Part shown: positions 24,855-34,431 of the stretch, piece by piece
Layout: each line of letters starts with the position of its first letter
How positions within the stretch are numbered: the first letter of the stretch is position 1
DNA from: Foliimonas ilicis
Lineage (GTDB): Bacteria > Pseudomonadota > Alphaproteobacteria > Rhizobiales > Rhizobiaceae
Assembly (NCBI RefSeq): GCF_039939195.1
Contig: NZ_JBDUUH010000005.1
Span: 1 to 64,000 of the forward strand
Length of the DNA stretch: 64,000 nucleotides
Reading direction: 5' to 3'
The notes under the pieces: model-generated
What the model was told of the DNA's origin: nothing
Seen by the model: only the letters and a program-made list of their open reading frames with translations
The model's database searches: none
Program-made: the position numbers and the translations under genes

Positions 24855-27151
24855 GATTTGCGCTCCTTGGATTTTCTGCGCAAACCAGCGAGAACTGCAG
24901 CGGCAGCAAGTGCGGCGAGACCAAGCACAGCTATCTCGCCAAGCGTATCCAGCGCCCGGAAGTCCACGATGATCACGTTGACGAGATTGCGTCCATGCGC
25001 CTGCGGGACACTTTCGGTCCGGAAGAAATCGGACATCCGTTCGTCGAACGGTTGCGCCAGAACACTAAGCATCGCAAGCGCTGCAACAGCTCCGATACCG
25101 ATTGCGACACTGGCGTCACGCAGTCTCTCGGATGGCCTGCGATAGTCGCGCTCGCGAAACGGCAGGTAACCGACGATCGCCAGCAAAATGACGATTGCCA
25201 GTGCCTCCACCGAGAACTGGGTAAACGCCAGATCCGTCGCGCCATTGAACAGAAAGGTCAGCGCGATGGTGAAGCCGACCATTCCGGCCGCGGCGATTCC
25301 AGATATGAAATTGCGTGCTCCTACGACCGCAAGCGCCGACACGCATAGCAGGACCACCAAAGCCAGATCCGGTTGCAAAATATTGGCGAACGAGGGCAAC
25401 TCGAAGCCACCCTTGAGCACAAGTGTTCCGAAGCCCGCCACTGCGGTGACAGTCAGCGTGTGACCTACATATGTCCGCAAACTTCCCGATTGGATGAGGT
25501 TCGTTTGCCACCTCGCGACGCGTTGAAGGCCGTCCATCAAAACGTCGTAAAAGCGATCCGGTCCGAAGCGGTCGATCTGGTCCAGCGCGGCGAGTTTTTT
25601 TCGCAATCCGTTCCAACGCCGGAACACCAGAGCACCTAGCGCGAGCGTCACGAGGCTCAAAAAGAGCATCGGCGTTAAACCGTGCCAAAGCGACAACGTA
25701 TAATCCAGCGGAGCACCAGCAATGGCTGAAGCTGCGGGCACGAGAATGCCTTCGCCTGCGATCCAAGGAGCGAGCCCAAAACCGAGTCCCAGCAATGCCA
25801 GCAAAATCGGTCCAGTAGTCATCGCAATGTCCGGGTCATGGGGCGTGCGCGGCGTTGACCCTAGATCGCCGGTAAAGCAGCGTATAGCGACGATCCCGGC
25901 AACCACGACCATGACAATGTTGGCGACCAACGCCACGCTGACGACAACCCAGGACGCAGAGGCCTCAAGCCCTGTTTCATAAAGCAGTTCTTTCGCAGCA
26001 AAGCCGATGAAAGGCGGCAAGCCGGCCATCGACAGCGCTCCGAGCGATGCTGCAAAGGCGGTGATCGGCATGGAATGCATCAGCCCCCCGAGAGCCGAGC
26101 TATCGCGCGTTCCCGTTTCGTGATCGATTATTCCAGCCACGAGAAACAGGCAGGCTTTGTAAAGTGCGTGGACGATGAGGAAAGTGACCACGGCGATCGC
26201 GGATAGCTCACCGGGCAAGCCAATCATCAGAACGAGCGTTCCGAGCGAAACGATCGTAGAGTAAGCCAGCACACGCTTCAGATCGGTTTCGCGCAACGCA
26301 AGTAGCGCGCCAACCAACATGGTCGCACCACCGAAGCCGACAAGCAGAACGGTCCACAACCAATGGCCGTCGAATACAGGGCTCAGCCGAGCCAGCAGAT
26401 AGACCCCAAGCTTCACCATCGTTGCGGAATGGAGAAAGGCGGAAACCGGGGTAGGTGCGACCATCGCATTCGCAAGCCATGAATGAAGTGGTATCTGCGC
26501 CGATTTCGCAAAAGCACCGGCGGCAAACAGCGTGATGATTGCTGGTGCCGAGGCGTGGGCCGCAATCGCCTCGCCCTGAGCGATGATGCCGGCAATGGAA
26601 TATGTACCGGCCACCTGTCCGATCAGGATTACTCCGGCCAGCATGGCTAGACCGCCTGCAACCGTTACCAAAAAACCTTGCTGTGCAGAGCGACGTGACT
26701 CTGCTTTTTCAGGCGAGAAACCGATCAGCAGGAAAGACGTCAGGCTGGTCATCTCCCAAAAGACGACCAAAAGCATCAGATCATCGGCAAGCACGGCTCC
26801 CAGCATCGATCCCATAAAAAGGGTCAGCACGATGTAGAACCGCGCGAGCCGTGCAACGCCACGCAGATAGGATGATGCGTAGAGAAACACCGCCGTGCCA
26901 ATGCCGCTGATCAAAAGAGCGAATAGAAGAGAAAGGCCGTCTGCACGAAATGATGCCTCGATCCCGAGACTCGGAATCCAGCTATACGTCTCGCTAATCG
27001 TATTTCCCGAGCCAATGGCAGGCAGAAATAAACAAAACCCGCCGAACAGAACTGCCGGAGCGAAAGCGATCAATGGCGACGATCTTCCACCGAGCCAGCC
27101 GACCAGTGGTGAAACGGCAAATGTGAATGCTATGAGCGCCAGCAAAGTCAT
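24851..27151 (-). CDS. mnhA: Mrp antiporter subunit A
   Basis: A 766-residue NuoL-like subunit with about 20 helices. Landmarks are LLVVFWEMTSLTSFLLIGF (functional Glu), PTPVSAFLHSATMVKLGVYLLARLSP (Lys in helix) and the C-terminal MbhD/E-like region (TDLAFTQFSVEALAIVILLAIV). The ATG at 27151 follows GGAAA; the frame is open upstream to 27301 but those residues are not family-like. First gene of mnhABCDEFG, with a near-consensus sigma-54 promoter about 30-45 nt upstream. Confidence 0.93.
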   Translation of the reverse strand: MTLLALIAFTFAVSPLVGWLGGRSSPLIAFAPAVLFGGFCLFLPAIGSGNTISETYSWIPSLGIEASFRADGLSLLFALLISGIGTAVFLYASSYLRGVARLARFYIVLTLFMGSMLGAVLADDLMLLVVFWEMTSLTSFLLIGFSPEKAESRRSAQQGFLVTVAGGLAMLAGVILIGQVAGTYSIAGIIAQGEAIAAHASAPAIITLFAAGAFAKSAQIPLHSWLANAMVAPTPVSAFLHSATMVKLGVYLLARLSPVFDGHWLWTVLLVGFGGATMLVGALLALRETDLKRVLAYSTIVSLGTLVLMIGLPGELSAIAVVTFLIVHALYKACLFLVAGIIDHETGTRDSSALGGLMHSMPITAFAASLGALSMAGLPPFIGFAAKELLYETGLEASASWVVVSVALVANIVMVVVAGIVAIRCFTGDLGSTPRTPHDPDIAMTTGPILLALLGLGFGLAPWIAGEGILVPAASAIAGAPLDYTLSLWHGLTPMLFLSLVTLALGALVFRRWNGLRKKLAALDQIDRFGPDRFYDVLMDGLQRVARWQTNLIQSGSLRTYVGHTLTVTAVAGFGTLVLKGGFELPSFANILQPDLALVVLLCVSALAVVGARNFISGIAAAGMVGFTIALTFLFNGATDLAFTQFSVEALAIVILLAIVGYLPFRERDYRRPSERLRDASVAIGIGAVAALAMLSVLAQPFDERMSDFFRTESVPQAHGRNLVNVIIVDFRALDTLGEIAVLGLAALAAAAVLAGLRRKSKERKS

Positions 27152-27179
27152 CGTGAGGTTTCCATCATTGAAAACCCCT

Positions 27180-27195
27180 AGAAAGTTTCGTGCCA
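27180..27195 (-). promoter_or_regulatory. Candidate sigma-54 promoter of the mnh operon
   Basis: The minus strand reads TGGCACGAAACTTTCT, which fits TGGCACG-N4-TTGCW at every position except the G of the -12 element. The gap to the mnhA start is about 28 nt. The operon itself encodes a sigma-54 activator, which makes the match more meaningful. Confidence 0.45.
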
Positions 27196-27604
27196 GTTTG
27201 GACTTGTCTATCAAACGCCTAAAAACTGCGACTTTCGCACGCGTCCGATCGCGGAGAGATTTGAGCGACGTTAAGGAGCGCGAACATGGTCTTCGGATCA
27301 CGTTCAGTTAACGAGACATCCCCGAAGCGGAGCTTCACTTAGTAGCGAGCACAAAGCGGAGTGATATTAAAACCAACGAATGTTGTCATTTGCCATGGCA
27401 ATCTCAAATTGCCTTGGGTACATGCAGTATTCTAGACCGTGAAATTCTCCGGACAGATCACCGCTGTATCTCTTTCTATGGCTTTCGAGCGACAACTCAA
27501 ATTAAGCCATAGTGCGGAATCATTCGAAAACTGCAACGGCAGGACACGCAGTAATCCCAGCTATCTGACCGCTTCTCGGAGATTGTGAAATATCCCGTCA
27601 AAGG
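27196..27604. other. Intergenic region upstream of the mnh operon
   Basis: No gene was recognised. A perfect 12-bp palindrome TTGCCATGGCAA lies at 27390-27401 and could be a regulator site. The region separates mnhA from the trkH remnant, which points the same way. Confidence 0.4.
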
Positions 27605-27915
27605 CTATCTCGTCCAAAATGTTGGTGTAGCCAAAACCAGTGCCGCTAGTATTTCCAGCCGTCCAATCAACATCAACGCGATCAAAATCAGCTTTGCTGG
27701 ACTTGGAAGTGAACTGAAATTTACTGCCGGGCCAACAACATCTCCAATACCCGGCCCAACATTGGTCAAAGCTGTTAACGCCGCCGATAGTGCGGTTGTG
27801 AGATCAAGGCCAAGCGCACCAAGTGCAAGCGATCCAAACAGCCAAACCGTAAAAAAAGCAGCAATGAACAATATGGCGTTGCTTTGCAGGGCGTCTCCCA
27901 AAGTCGCGCCGCCAT
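27605..27915 (-). pseudogene. trkH: C-terminal fragment of a TrkH K+ uptake protein
   Basis: About 100 codons match only the last two transmembrane-pore repeats of TrkH: GLDLTTALSAALTALTNVGPGIG (the fourth selectivity-filter region) and the typical end LMLIGRLEILAALVL. A full TrkH has about 480 residues. Homology stops at the arsH stop codon (27915), so the rest was lost when the arsenic genes arrived or in a later deletion. K+ uptake next to Mrp and NhaA genes would have made a cation-homeostasis cluster. Confidence 0.8.
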
Positions 27916-28625
27916 TAGATTGCTGCCAGCTTCACGCGCTCGGACAGCTTCTCGGCGGCTTCCTTGCGCTCACTATAGCGGTCAGTGAGATAGGGAGAGA
28001 TGTCGCGGGTCAGCAGTGTGAACTTGACCAGTTCCTCGATCACGTCAACCACGCGGTCGTAATAAGAAGACGGCTTCATCCGACCCGCCTCGTCGAACTC
28101 CTGATAGGCCTTCGCGACAGAAGACTGGTTGGGGATGGTCACCATGCGCATCCAGCGGCCGAGCACCCGAAGCTGATTGACGGCGTTGAAGCTCTGGGAG
28201 CCACCGGAGACCTGCATGACGGCTAGTGTCCGGCCCTGTGTCGGCCGCACCGCGCCGACCGAGAGCGGTATCCAGTCGATCTGCGCTTTTATCACACCAC
28301 TCATCGCGCCATGCCGCTCCGGGCTGGTCCAGACCTGTCCCTCGGACCACAAGGACAGGTAGCGCAACTCCTGCACCTTCGGATGGTCGATCGCGGCTCC
28401 ATCGGGCAACGGCAGCCCATGCGGATCGAAGATGCGAGTTTCCGCCCCAAAATGCTTCAGCAGGCGTTCGGCCTCCAGCGTCAAGAACCGGCTGTACGAG
28501 CGCTCGCGTAACGATCCGTAGAGCAACAGGATACGCGGCGGATGCGTTGAGGGCGTCGCGCGCAACCGATCGATCATCGGCACGTCGAGGCTATCGATCA
28601 CGACATTGGGAAGATCGTTCGGCAT
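27915..28625 (-). CDS. arsH: ArsH organoarsenical-oxidising flavoprotein
   Basis: A 236-residue NADPH-dependent FMN reductase-like protein with the flavodoxin-like motif LLYGSLRERSYSRFL and the ArsH hallmark SPERHGAMSGVIKAQIDWIPL. ArsH oxidises trivalent methylated or aromatic arsenicals. The ATG at 28625 shares one base with the acr3 stop codon; a TTG at 28628 is the alternative. It is last in the arsC-acr3-arsH unit and abuts the trkH remnant. Confidence 0.92.
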   Translation of the reverse strand: MPNDLPNVVIDSLDVPMIDRLRATPSTHPPRILLLYGSLRERSYSRFLTLEAERLLKHFGAETRIFDPHGLPLPDGAAIDHPKVQELRYLSLWSEGQVWTSPERHGAMSGVIKAQIDWIPLSVGAVRPTQGRTLAVMQVSGGSQSFNAVNQLRVLGRWMRMVTIPNQSSVAKAYQEFDEAGRMKPSSYYDRVVDVIEELVKFTLLTRDISPYLTDRYSERKEAAEKLSERVKLAAI

Positions 28626-29680
28626 CAACGGTGAGCCTCGGCAATCGCCGCGACCTTGTCGCCGCGCTCGTACCAGCCCTTCGATCGGTTCACGATCCAG
28701 ACGACGGTAAGCATCACCGGAACTTCGATCAGCACGCCGACGACGGTGGCGAGCGCAGCCCCTGAGTGGAAGCCGAACAGGCTGATCGCAGCGGCCACCG
28801 CCAGCTCGAAGAAGTTAGACGCCCCAATCAGTGCCGACGGCCCGGCTACGCAGTGCTGCTCGCCTGCGATCCGGTTGAGAATATAGGCCAGTCCAGCATT
28901 GAAATAGACCTGGATCAGGATCGGCACGGCGAGAAGCGCGATCACCAGCGGATGTGCGATGATCTGTTCGCCCTGAAAGCCGAACAGCAGCACCAGCGTT
29001 GCCAGCAGCGCCATGAGCGAGACCGGGCCGAGCTTGGCCAGCAGCCGGTCGAGCGCGGCTTGTCCGCCGGTCGCCAGCAGTTGGCGCCGGAGAAGCTGCG
29101 CGATGATCACCGGAATGATGATGTAGAGCACGACCGACAGGATTAGCGTGCCCCACGGCACGGTGATCGCGGAGAGCCCGAGCAGCAAGCCGACGATCGG
29201 CGCGAAGGCCACCACCATGATCGCGTCGTTGAGCGCCACTTGGCTGAGCGTGAAATGCGGTTCGCCCTTGATCAGGTTCGACCAGACGAACACTATGGCG
29301 GTGCAAGGTGCCGCGGCAAGAATGATGAGTCCCGCAATGTAGCTGTCGATCTGGCCGGCCGGCAGGTACGGGCGGAACAGGTAACCGATGGAAAGCCAGC
29401 CGAGCAGTGCCATCGAGAACGGCTTGATTGCCCAGTTGATGAACAGGGTCACGCCAATGCCGCGCCAATGGCGGCCGACCTCGCCGAGTGCGGCGAAATC
29501 GATCTTGAGCAGCATGGGAATGATCATCAGCCAGATCAGCACGGCGACCGGCAGATTGACCTTGGCGATCTCAGCAGCCCCAATCACTTGAAATGCGCCC
29601 GGCATGACGTGTCCGAGCGCGATGCCAACGACGATGCACAAAGCAACCCAGAGGGTGAGATAGCGTTCAAATGTCGACAT
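28625..29680 (-). CDS. acr3: ACR3-type arsenite efflux permease
   Basis: A 351-residue protein with ten helices. The essential Cys126 is in AAAPCTAIVFVWS, and the MPGAFQVIGAAEIAKVNLPVAVLIWLMI-type N-terminus is typical. It exports arsenite using the proton-motive force. Base composition is clearly richer in G+C than the adjacent trkH remnant, suggesting separate acquisition. Confidence 0.93.
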   Translation of the reverse strand: MSTFERYLTLWVALCIVVGIALGHVMPGAFQVIGAAEIAKVNLPVAVLIWLMIIPMLLKIDFAALGEVGRHWRGIGVTLFINWAIKPFSMALLGWLSIGYLFRPYLPAGQIDSYIAGLIILAAAPCTAIVFVWSNLIKGEPHFTLSQVALNDAIMVVAFAPIVGLLLGLSAITVPWGTLILSVVLYIIIPVIIAQLLRRQLLATGGQAALDRLLAKLGPVSLMALLATLVLLFGFQGEQIIAHPLVIALLAVPILIQVYFNAGLAYILNRIAGEQHCVAGPSALIGASNFFELAVAAAISLFGFHSGAALATVVGVLIEVPVMLTVVWIVNRSKGWYERGDKVAAIAEAHR

Positions 29681-29689
29681 GGTTCTTCC

Positions 29690-30115
29690 TCACGCCGTCG
29701 CGACGCGGCGGCCGTGCTCGCCGATAACGCGCTCGCCGTTTTCCTTGAGGAACTCACCCCGTTGCGGTGGCAGCAGGTCGAGCACGTCTTCGGACGGACG
29801 GCAGAGCTTCACGCCCTTCGGTGTCACTACGATCGGTCGATTGATCAGGATCGGATGCACCAGCATCGCGTCGAGAAGCTCGTCATCCGTCAAGCCGGGA
29901 TCGCCAAGACCGAATTCGGCATAGGGAGTGCCCTTTTCCCGCAGCAGGTCGCGCGCCGAGATGCGCATGCGCGCGATGAGCTGGACCAGCTTCGTGCGCG
30001 ACGGCGGTGTCTTGAGATACTCGATGACGTGCGGTTCGACGCCGGCATTGCGGATCAGCGCGAGCGTGTTGCGCGAGGTGCCGCAATCGGGATTGTGATA
30101 GATGATGACGTCCAT
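29690..30115 (-). CDS. arsC: Glutaredoxin-linked arsenate reductase
   Basis: A 141-residue ArsC with the active-site motif YHNPDCGTSRNTL (Cys11) and the downstream arginine region LINRPIVVTPKG. It reduces arsenate to arsenite for export by ACR3. The ATG at 30115 follows GTGAGG; the longer frame starting at 30178 is not family-like. No arsR repressor is found upstream or elsewhere in the window, so control is unknown. Confidence 0.93.
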   Translation of the reverse strand: MDVIIYHNPDCGTSRNTLALIRNAGVEPHVIEYLKTPPSRTKLVQLIARMRISARDLLREKGTPYAEFGLGDPGLTDDELLDAMLVHPILINRPIVVTPKGVKLCRPSEDVLDLLPPQRGEFLKENGERVIGEHGRRVATA

Positions 30116-30254
30116 GACCGACCTCACGCCGCACAGTGGCGGGGCGAGGTTGCCCCTCGGTCCGGCGTTTGACGGCACAATGGCGGCAAGGATTGCGTTT
30201 GTAACTAAATAACATTACAGACCCTTTTAACGTCATTGATCGCAGAGGGGTCGG

Positions 30255-32426
30255 ATGCAAATCATCGATAACCACAATCTTGAAATCCGATCCATCTCGG
30301 CGCCGCGACGAAGATGGCTTGAAGGTGTTGCCGTGACTGTCATGTTCAGCTTTGTTCCAGTCGGCGTCGCATTTGCAGAAGATGCAGCTGACGAAGCGAG
30401 CGGTTCGGGCACGGTGCTCGAAACGATCGTCGTTCGTGGAGCAGGCGAGGGGAACTCCTATACCTCAAAGACCTCCACCACGACCAGCCGACTGGCCGCA
30501 CCCGTCAAGGAAATCCCTCTATCGGTCAGCTCCGTGACTCGTAAGCGCATGGATGACGAGCTGCTCTACGACGACATCGACGCTATCGCGCGAAGCACGG
30601 GTATGAATGTAGACGGGTCGCCCTATCCTTCAGCTATCAGCTCGCGGGGCTTTTCAACTCTAAGCAATGTTGACGGGCTTCGAATGCAAAGCGAGGATAG
30701 CAATTTTACGCCGGTCCTCGACACGTTTCTTCTCGACAGCATTGAAATCATGCGGGGACCGGCGGGCTTGTTGGAAGGTGCCGGGCAGCCTGGCGGCGTC
30801 GTCAGCCGGATCCTGAAGCGACCGATAGACCAGTTCGGCATGGGTAGTTCTGTCTCTTACGGCAGCAACAGCTTTAAACGCTCAGAATTTGAGATAGGCG
30901 GCCCGCTTGCCGATGACGCAAGCCTTCGCGCACGTTTTGCCGGTGCCGTGACGGATCGCGATTTCTTCTACGATGTCGCAGGTCAACGAAAGATTGCCCT
31001 GTTGGGCACCATTGAAGCAGACGTTACCGACTGGACAACGGTTCGCTTGTCTGCCGTCTACCAAAAGGACGATAGAACGCCTTTCTGGGGAGTGCCGTCG
31101 CACGAAGATGGCCATCTTCTGGATCTCGATCGCTCGACCTTTTTGGGATCATTTCTTGGGCATTTCAACACGAAATACACGATGCTTTCGGGCGAAGTTA
31201 TCCATGATTTCCAGAATGGCTGGACGGCAAAAATAATGGGCAACTATTTCGATCAAAAAATCGATGAATTTGATCTTATGGCGGTAGCTCCGGCATATGA
31301 CATCGACGGCAAGACGTTCGTGGATCTCGGTCTTAACGTCAACCAAGACCGGGAGCGCGGGCACAATCTGGATACCTCTCTCAGTGGCTCGATCGGCTTG
31401 TTGGGCCGGGAGCATAAAGTTGTCGTCGGCGCCAGCTATATTCGGTCCAACCTGAAAGTTGATGAGCGCTGGGGATATGACGGTTTCCCCGTCGATCTCT
31501 TTAATCCGGATCCAAACATTCCTCTTCCCGACGCCGCCGATGACGGCATTCAGCAAGACCGCGACTACCTCCAATACGGGCTCTATGGTCAGATAAACTA
31601 CAAGCTCGCCGACAACCTCACCGTCCTCGTCGGGGGTCGCGTCAACTGGGCGGAAATGTCATCGGACATTACGGGCCCCGTTATTCAGGACTATCGAGAA
31701 AACGCATTTTTCACACCTCTCCTCGGCCTGGTCTACGAGGTGACTCCGTCGACCGCTCTCTATGTCAGCTACGCGGATATTTATGAGCCCCAATTCCAGC
31801 GTGACGCGGAGCGGAATGCGCTACCACCTCTGACCGGGACTCAGTACGAGGCGGGAATAAAGACGGATTTTTTCGATGGCCGATTGGCCGCCACGGCTGC
31901 TGTCTTTGACATCACACGAAAGAATCAGGCCCATATCGTTGGGCGCTGGCCCGAGCAAATCTATGAGGCAGATGGAACCACCAATAGCAGAGGCATCGAG
32001 CTTGAGGTCGCCGGAGAGATCAACGACGCGTGGAAAGTCTTTGCGGGTTACACGTTTACACACAACGAAGTCACGGAATCGAAGGACGCCGGTCGCTTGG
32101 GAAAAGTGGCGAGTAATACGCCGCGGCATAAGTTCAACCTTTGGCTCAGCCACCAATTCCAGCAGGACGCTCTCGAAGGCCTGCAGATCGGTGCTGGCGT
32201 TACGGCGGTGAGCAGCTTTTTCGATTACGACAATGCGCTGACAGCTCCTGGCTATGCGACGGTGGATGCGGCGATGAACTACAAGATCAATCCGAACCTC
32301 GATCTGTCGCTTAAGGCTGCAAATATTTTCGACGAAAAATACTACGAGCGTTTGGGGACGTCGGGCATATATCACTACTATGGAACCCCCAGAAGCTTGT
32401 CGCTACAGATCAAGGGACGAATGTAG
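30255..32426 (+). CDS. TonB-dependent siderophore receptor
   Basis: A 723-residue outer-membrane receptor. The signal peptide is about residues 1-41 (ending VAFAE), a TonB-box-like ETIVVRG is at about 56-62, the plug contains FLLDSIEIMRGPAGLLEGAGQPGGVV, and a beta-barrel follows to the end (NIFDEKYYERLG near the C-terminus). It resembles ferric-hydroxamate/ferrioxamine-type receptors (FoxA/FhuE group). The last residue is Met, not the usual aromatic. No transport partner lies next to it. RBS AGAGGGG precedes the ATG. Confidence 0.9.
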   Translation: MQIIDNHNLEIRSISAPRRRWLEGVAVTVMFSFVPVGVAFAEDAADEASGSGTVLETIVVRGAGEGNSYTSKTSTTTSRLAAPVKEIPLSVSSVTRKRMDDELLYDDIDAIARSTGMNVDGSPYPSAISSRGFSTLSNVDGLRMQSEDSNFTPVLDTFLLDSIEIMRGPAGLLEGAGQPGGVVSRILKRPIDQFGMGSSVSYGSNSFKRSEFEIGGPLADDASLRARFAGAVTDRDFFYDVAGQRKIALLGTIEADVTDWTTVRLSAVYQKDDRTPFWGVPSHEDGHLLDLDRSTFLGSFLGHFNTKYTMLSGEVIHDFQNGWTAKIMGNYFDQKIDEFDLMAVAPAYDIDGKTFVDLGLNVNQDRERGHNLDTSLSGSIGLLGREHKVVVGASYIRSNLKVDERWGYDGFPVDLFNPDPNIPLPDAADDGIQQDRDYLQYGLYGQINYKLADNLTVLVGGRVNWAEMSSDITGPVIQDYRENAFFTPLLGLVYEVTPSTALYVSYADIYEPQFQRDAERNALPPLTGTQYEAGIKTDFFDGRLAATAAVFDITRKNQAHIVGRWPEQIYEADGTTNSRGIELEVAGEINDAWKVFAGYTFTHNEVTESKDAGRLGKVASNTPRHKFNLWLSHQFQQDALEGLQIGAGVTAVSSFFDYDNALTAPGYATVDAAMNYKINPNLDLSLKAANIFDEKYYERLGTSGIYHYYGTPRSLSLQIKGRM

Positions 32427-32606
32427 CCGCCCATTGACGTCCTTTGGTGTGATAGTCGCACCCTGACACCGTGGGCAGTGCCGGTTGCGACAGGGGTTAT
32501 AGGCGACGCGCAATGACCGCATTCGTCGCAGTCCTCGACATGGCCGCCAGCGCGGCGGTACGACATTCAACGGGGCTTTACCGCGCTAAGCCCATCCAAT
32601 ATGATG

Positions 32607-32622
32607 TTTAGATCGATCTAAA
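32607..32622. promoter_or_regulatory. LacI-family operator, copy 1 (TTTAGATCGATCTAAA)
   Basis: A perfect 16-bp palindrome 33 nt upstream of the lacI-type start, identical to a second copy in front of the ABC operon (33703-33718). It indicates autoregulation. Confidence 0.8.
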
Positions 32623-32654
32623 ATGAAATTTTGCACGATTCGAGCCAGGCGAAG

Positions 32655-33683
32655 ATGAAACGGATTACGCTTCTGGACGTCGCGCAACATGCTGGGGTCT
32701 CACGTGCCACGGCGTCGCTCGTCGTGCGCGGAAGTTCGTTGGTCAGCACAGCCACACGTGCCAGCGTCGAAGCCTCCATGCTCGAACTCGGCTATGTCTA
32801 CAATCTGAGCGCGGCCCGGATGCGTGCGTCCCGCAGCCGCACCGCGGGGGTCATCATCCCCAATCTCACCAACCCGTTCTTCGCCGTGCTCCTGGCTGGC
32901 ATCGAAAGCGTGCTGGAGACTGCGGGACTGGCAGTCATCCTCGCCAATTCAAACGAGAGCGCGCCCAAACAGGACGGCTTCGTGAACCGGATGCGCGAAC
33001 ACGGCGTGGACGGGCTGATCGTCTGTCCTGCCGAGGGAACAGAGCAGCGCTTCATAGAAGACGCCCACAGATGGGATATCCCGATGGTGCAGACTTTGCG
33101 CATGGTTCCCGGAACGTCGGGCGATTATGCCGGCATGGATCCCGACGTCGGAATGCGCGAAGCCATTCAATGCCTCGCCGATTTCGGCCATCGGCGGATC
33201 GGCTACATAGCGGCCGACACGTTTCACTCCGCCCATACCGAACGTCTCGCCAGCTTCCATACGGCCATGACGGAGAACGGGTTCGAACCGCTCTTCGTCA
33301 GGGAACTCCAATCGACCCATCACGCTGCCCGCATGGCAGCGCCCGACATCATGAACCGCCCAGCGCGGCCCACCGCGCTCGTCTGCCACAACGACGTGCT
33401 CGGGCTGGGCCTGCATCGCGGTCTCTCCGATCTCGGCGTGATGCCGGGCCGCGATGTCTCCCTGGTGGGTTTCGACAACGTCGCCGAGGCCGATCTGGTC
33501 AGGCCGGGCCTGGCTTCTGTCGCGACGGAACCCTTCAAGGTCGGGGAAACCGCGGCACGGCTGCTTCTGCGCCGGATCGAGCAGCCGGAAGCGGAGATCG
33601 CGCGCACGGTCGTGCCCACCTATTTCGTGCAACGCGGCTCCTGCGGGCCACTGCGCTCGGCTGCGATGACCGTTTCGGCTTGA
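32655..33683 (+). CDS. LacI-family regulator of the adjacent amino-acid ABC operon
   Basis: A 342-residue protein with the standard HTH (MKRITLLDVAQHAGVSRATASLVVRG) and a periplasmic-binding-like effector domain (VIIPNLTNPFFAVLLAGIE, RRIGYIA, FDNVAEADLVRPGLASV). The ATG at 32655 places the HTH at the exact N-terminus; a TTG at 32631 is possible. Two identical palindromes flank the gene on its upstream side and in front of the transporter. LacI control of a polar amino-acid importer is uncommon, since LacI proteins usually sense sugars or nucleosides. Confidence 0.9.
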   Translation: MKRITLLDVAQHAGVSRATASLVVRGSSLVSTATRASVEASMLELGYVYNLSAARMRASRSRTAGVIIPNLTNPFFAVLLAGIESVLETAGLAVILANSNESAPKQDGFVNRMREHGVDGLIVCPAEGTEQRFIEDAHRWDIPMVQTLRMVPGTSGDYAGMDPDVGMREAIQCLADFGHRRIGYIAADTFHSAHTERLASFHTAMTENGFEPLFVRELQSTHHAARMAAPDIMNRPARPTALVCHNDVLGLGLHRGLSDLGVMPGRDVSLVGFDNVAEADLVRPGLASVATEPFKVGETAARLLLRRIEQPEAEIARTVVPTYFVQRGSCGPLRSAAMTVSA

Positions 33684-33702
33684 CCCGAAGCGCATAGTTG
33701 GA

Positions 33703-33718
33703 TTTAGATCGATCTAAA
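33703..33718. promoter_or_regulatory. LacI-family operator, copy 2 (TTTAGATCGATCTAAA)
   Basis: Identical to copy 1, placed between lacI and the first permease gene, 32 nt before its TTG start and 20 nt before its GGGAGG ribosome site. Confidence 0.8.
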
Positions 33719-33750
33719 AGGCACCAGCGCGCGCAATAGGGAGGTTCGCA

Positions 33751-34422
33751 TTGGGCTATCAATTCAAGTTTGCGCCGGTCTTCAGCAATTTTGACCAATT
33801 GTTGATTGGCGCGCTGACCACCATCCAGCTTTCCTTCGGCGCGATGGTGTTGGGCACGATCGTTGCGGTCACCTGCGCCATCGCCAAGACCGCCGGCCCG
33901 AAGCCGCTGCGCTTCCTCGTCGACTGCTATGTCGAGGCGATCCGCAACACGCCCTTTCTTGTCCAGATTTTCTTCATCTTCTTCGCCCTGCCCGCGTTCG
34001 GAATCAGGCTGTCACCCAACGTGGCCGCACTGACCGCGTTGACCGTCAATGTCGGCGCCTATGCCACCGAGATCATCCGCGCCGGCATCGAATCCATCAA
34101 CCGGGGGCAGGTCGAGGCGGGCACTGCACTCGGTCTCAAGCGGATGCAGGTCTTCCGCTACATCATCATGAAGCCGGCGCTGCGCACCATCTATCCAGCG
34201 CTGACCAGCCAGTTCATCTACCTGATGCTGACGTCGAGCGTGGTGTCGGTCATTTCCGCCACCGATTTGGCGGCTGCCGGTAACAACATCCAGTCGCAGA
34301 CCTTCGTCGCCTTCGAGGTCTATCTCGTCATCACCGCCATGTATCTGATCCTGTCGCTGGGTTTCTCCACCATCTTCGCGGCGATCCAGCGATATGCCTT
34401 CAACTATCCGCTAGCGCGCTAG
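33751..34422 (+). CDS. Amino-acid ABC transporter permease 1
   Basis: A 223-residue HisM/GlnP-type permease with about five helices and the conserved cytosolic EAA loop (AGIESINRGQVEAGTALGLKRMQVFRYIIMKPALR). TTG start with a strong GGGAGG at 33739-33744. It sits 9 nt before the second permease, with which it should form a heterodimer. Confidence 0.9.
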   Translation: MGYQFKFAPVFSNFDQLLIGALTTIQLSFGAMVLGTIVAVTCAIAKTAGPKPLRFLVDCYVEAIRNTPFLVQIFFIFFALPAFGIRLSPNVAALTALTVNVGAYATEIIRAGIESINRGQVEAGTALGLKRMQVFRYIIMKPALRTIYPALTSQFIYLMLTSSVVSVISATDLAAAGNNIQSQTFVAFEVYLVITAMYLILSLGFSTIFAAIQRYAFNYPLAR

Positions 34423-34431
34423 GAGGATGAC

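Noticed and set aside
29240..30172. A 310-codon open frame on the plus strand opposite acr3 and arsC
   Set aside because: It is a shadow of GC-rich genes on the other strand; composition is rich in His, Arg and Gln, with no family motifs, while acr3 and arsC are unmistakable.
30116..30254. Searched for an arsR repressor gene upstream of arsC
   Set aside because: No HTH-encoding frame fits in this 139-nt gap, which looks like a promoter region shared with the TonB receptor.
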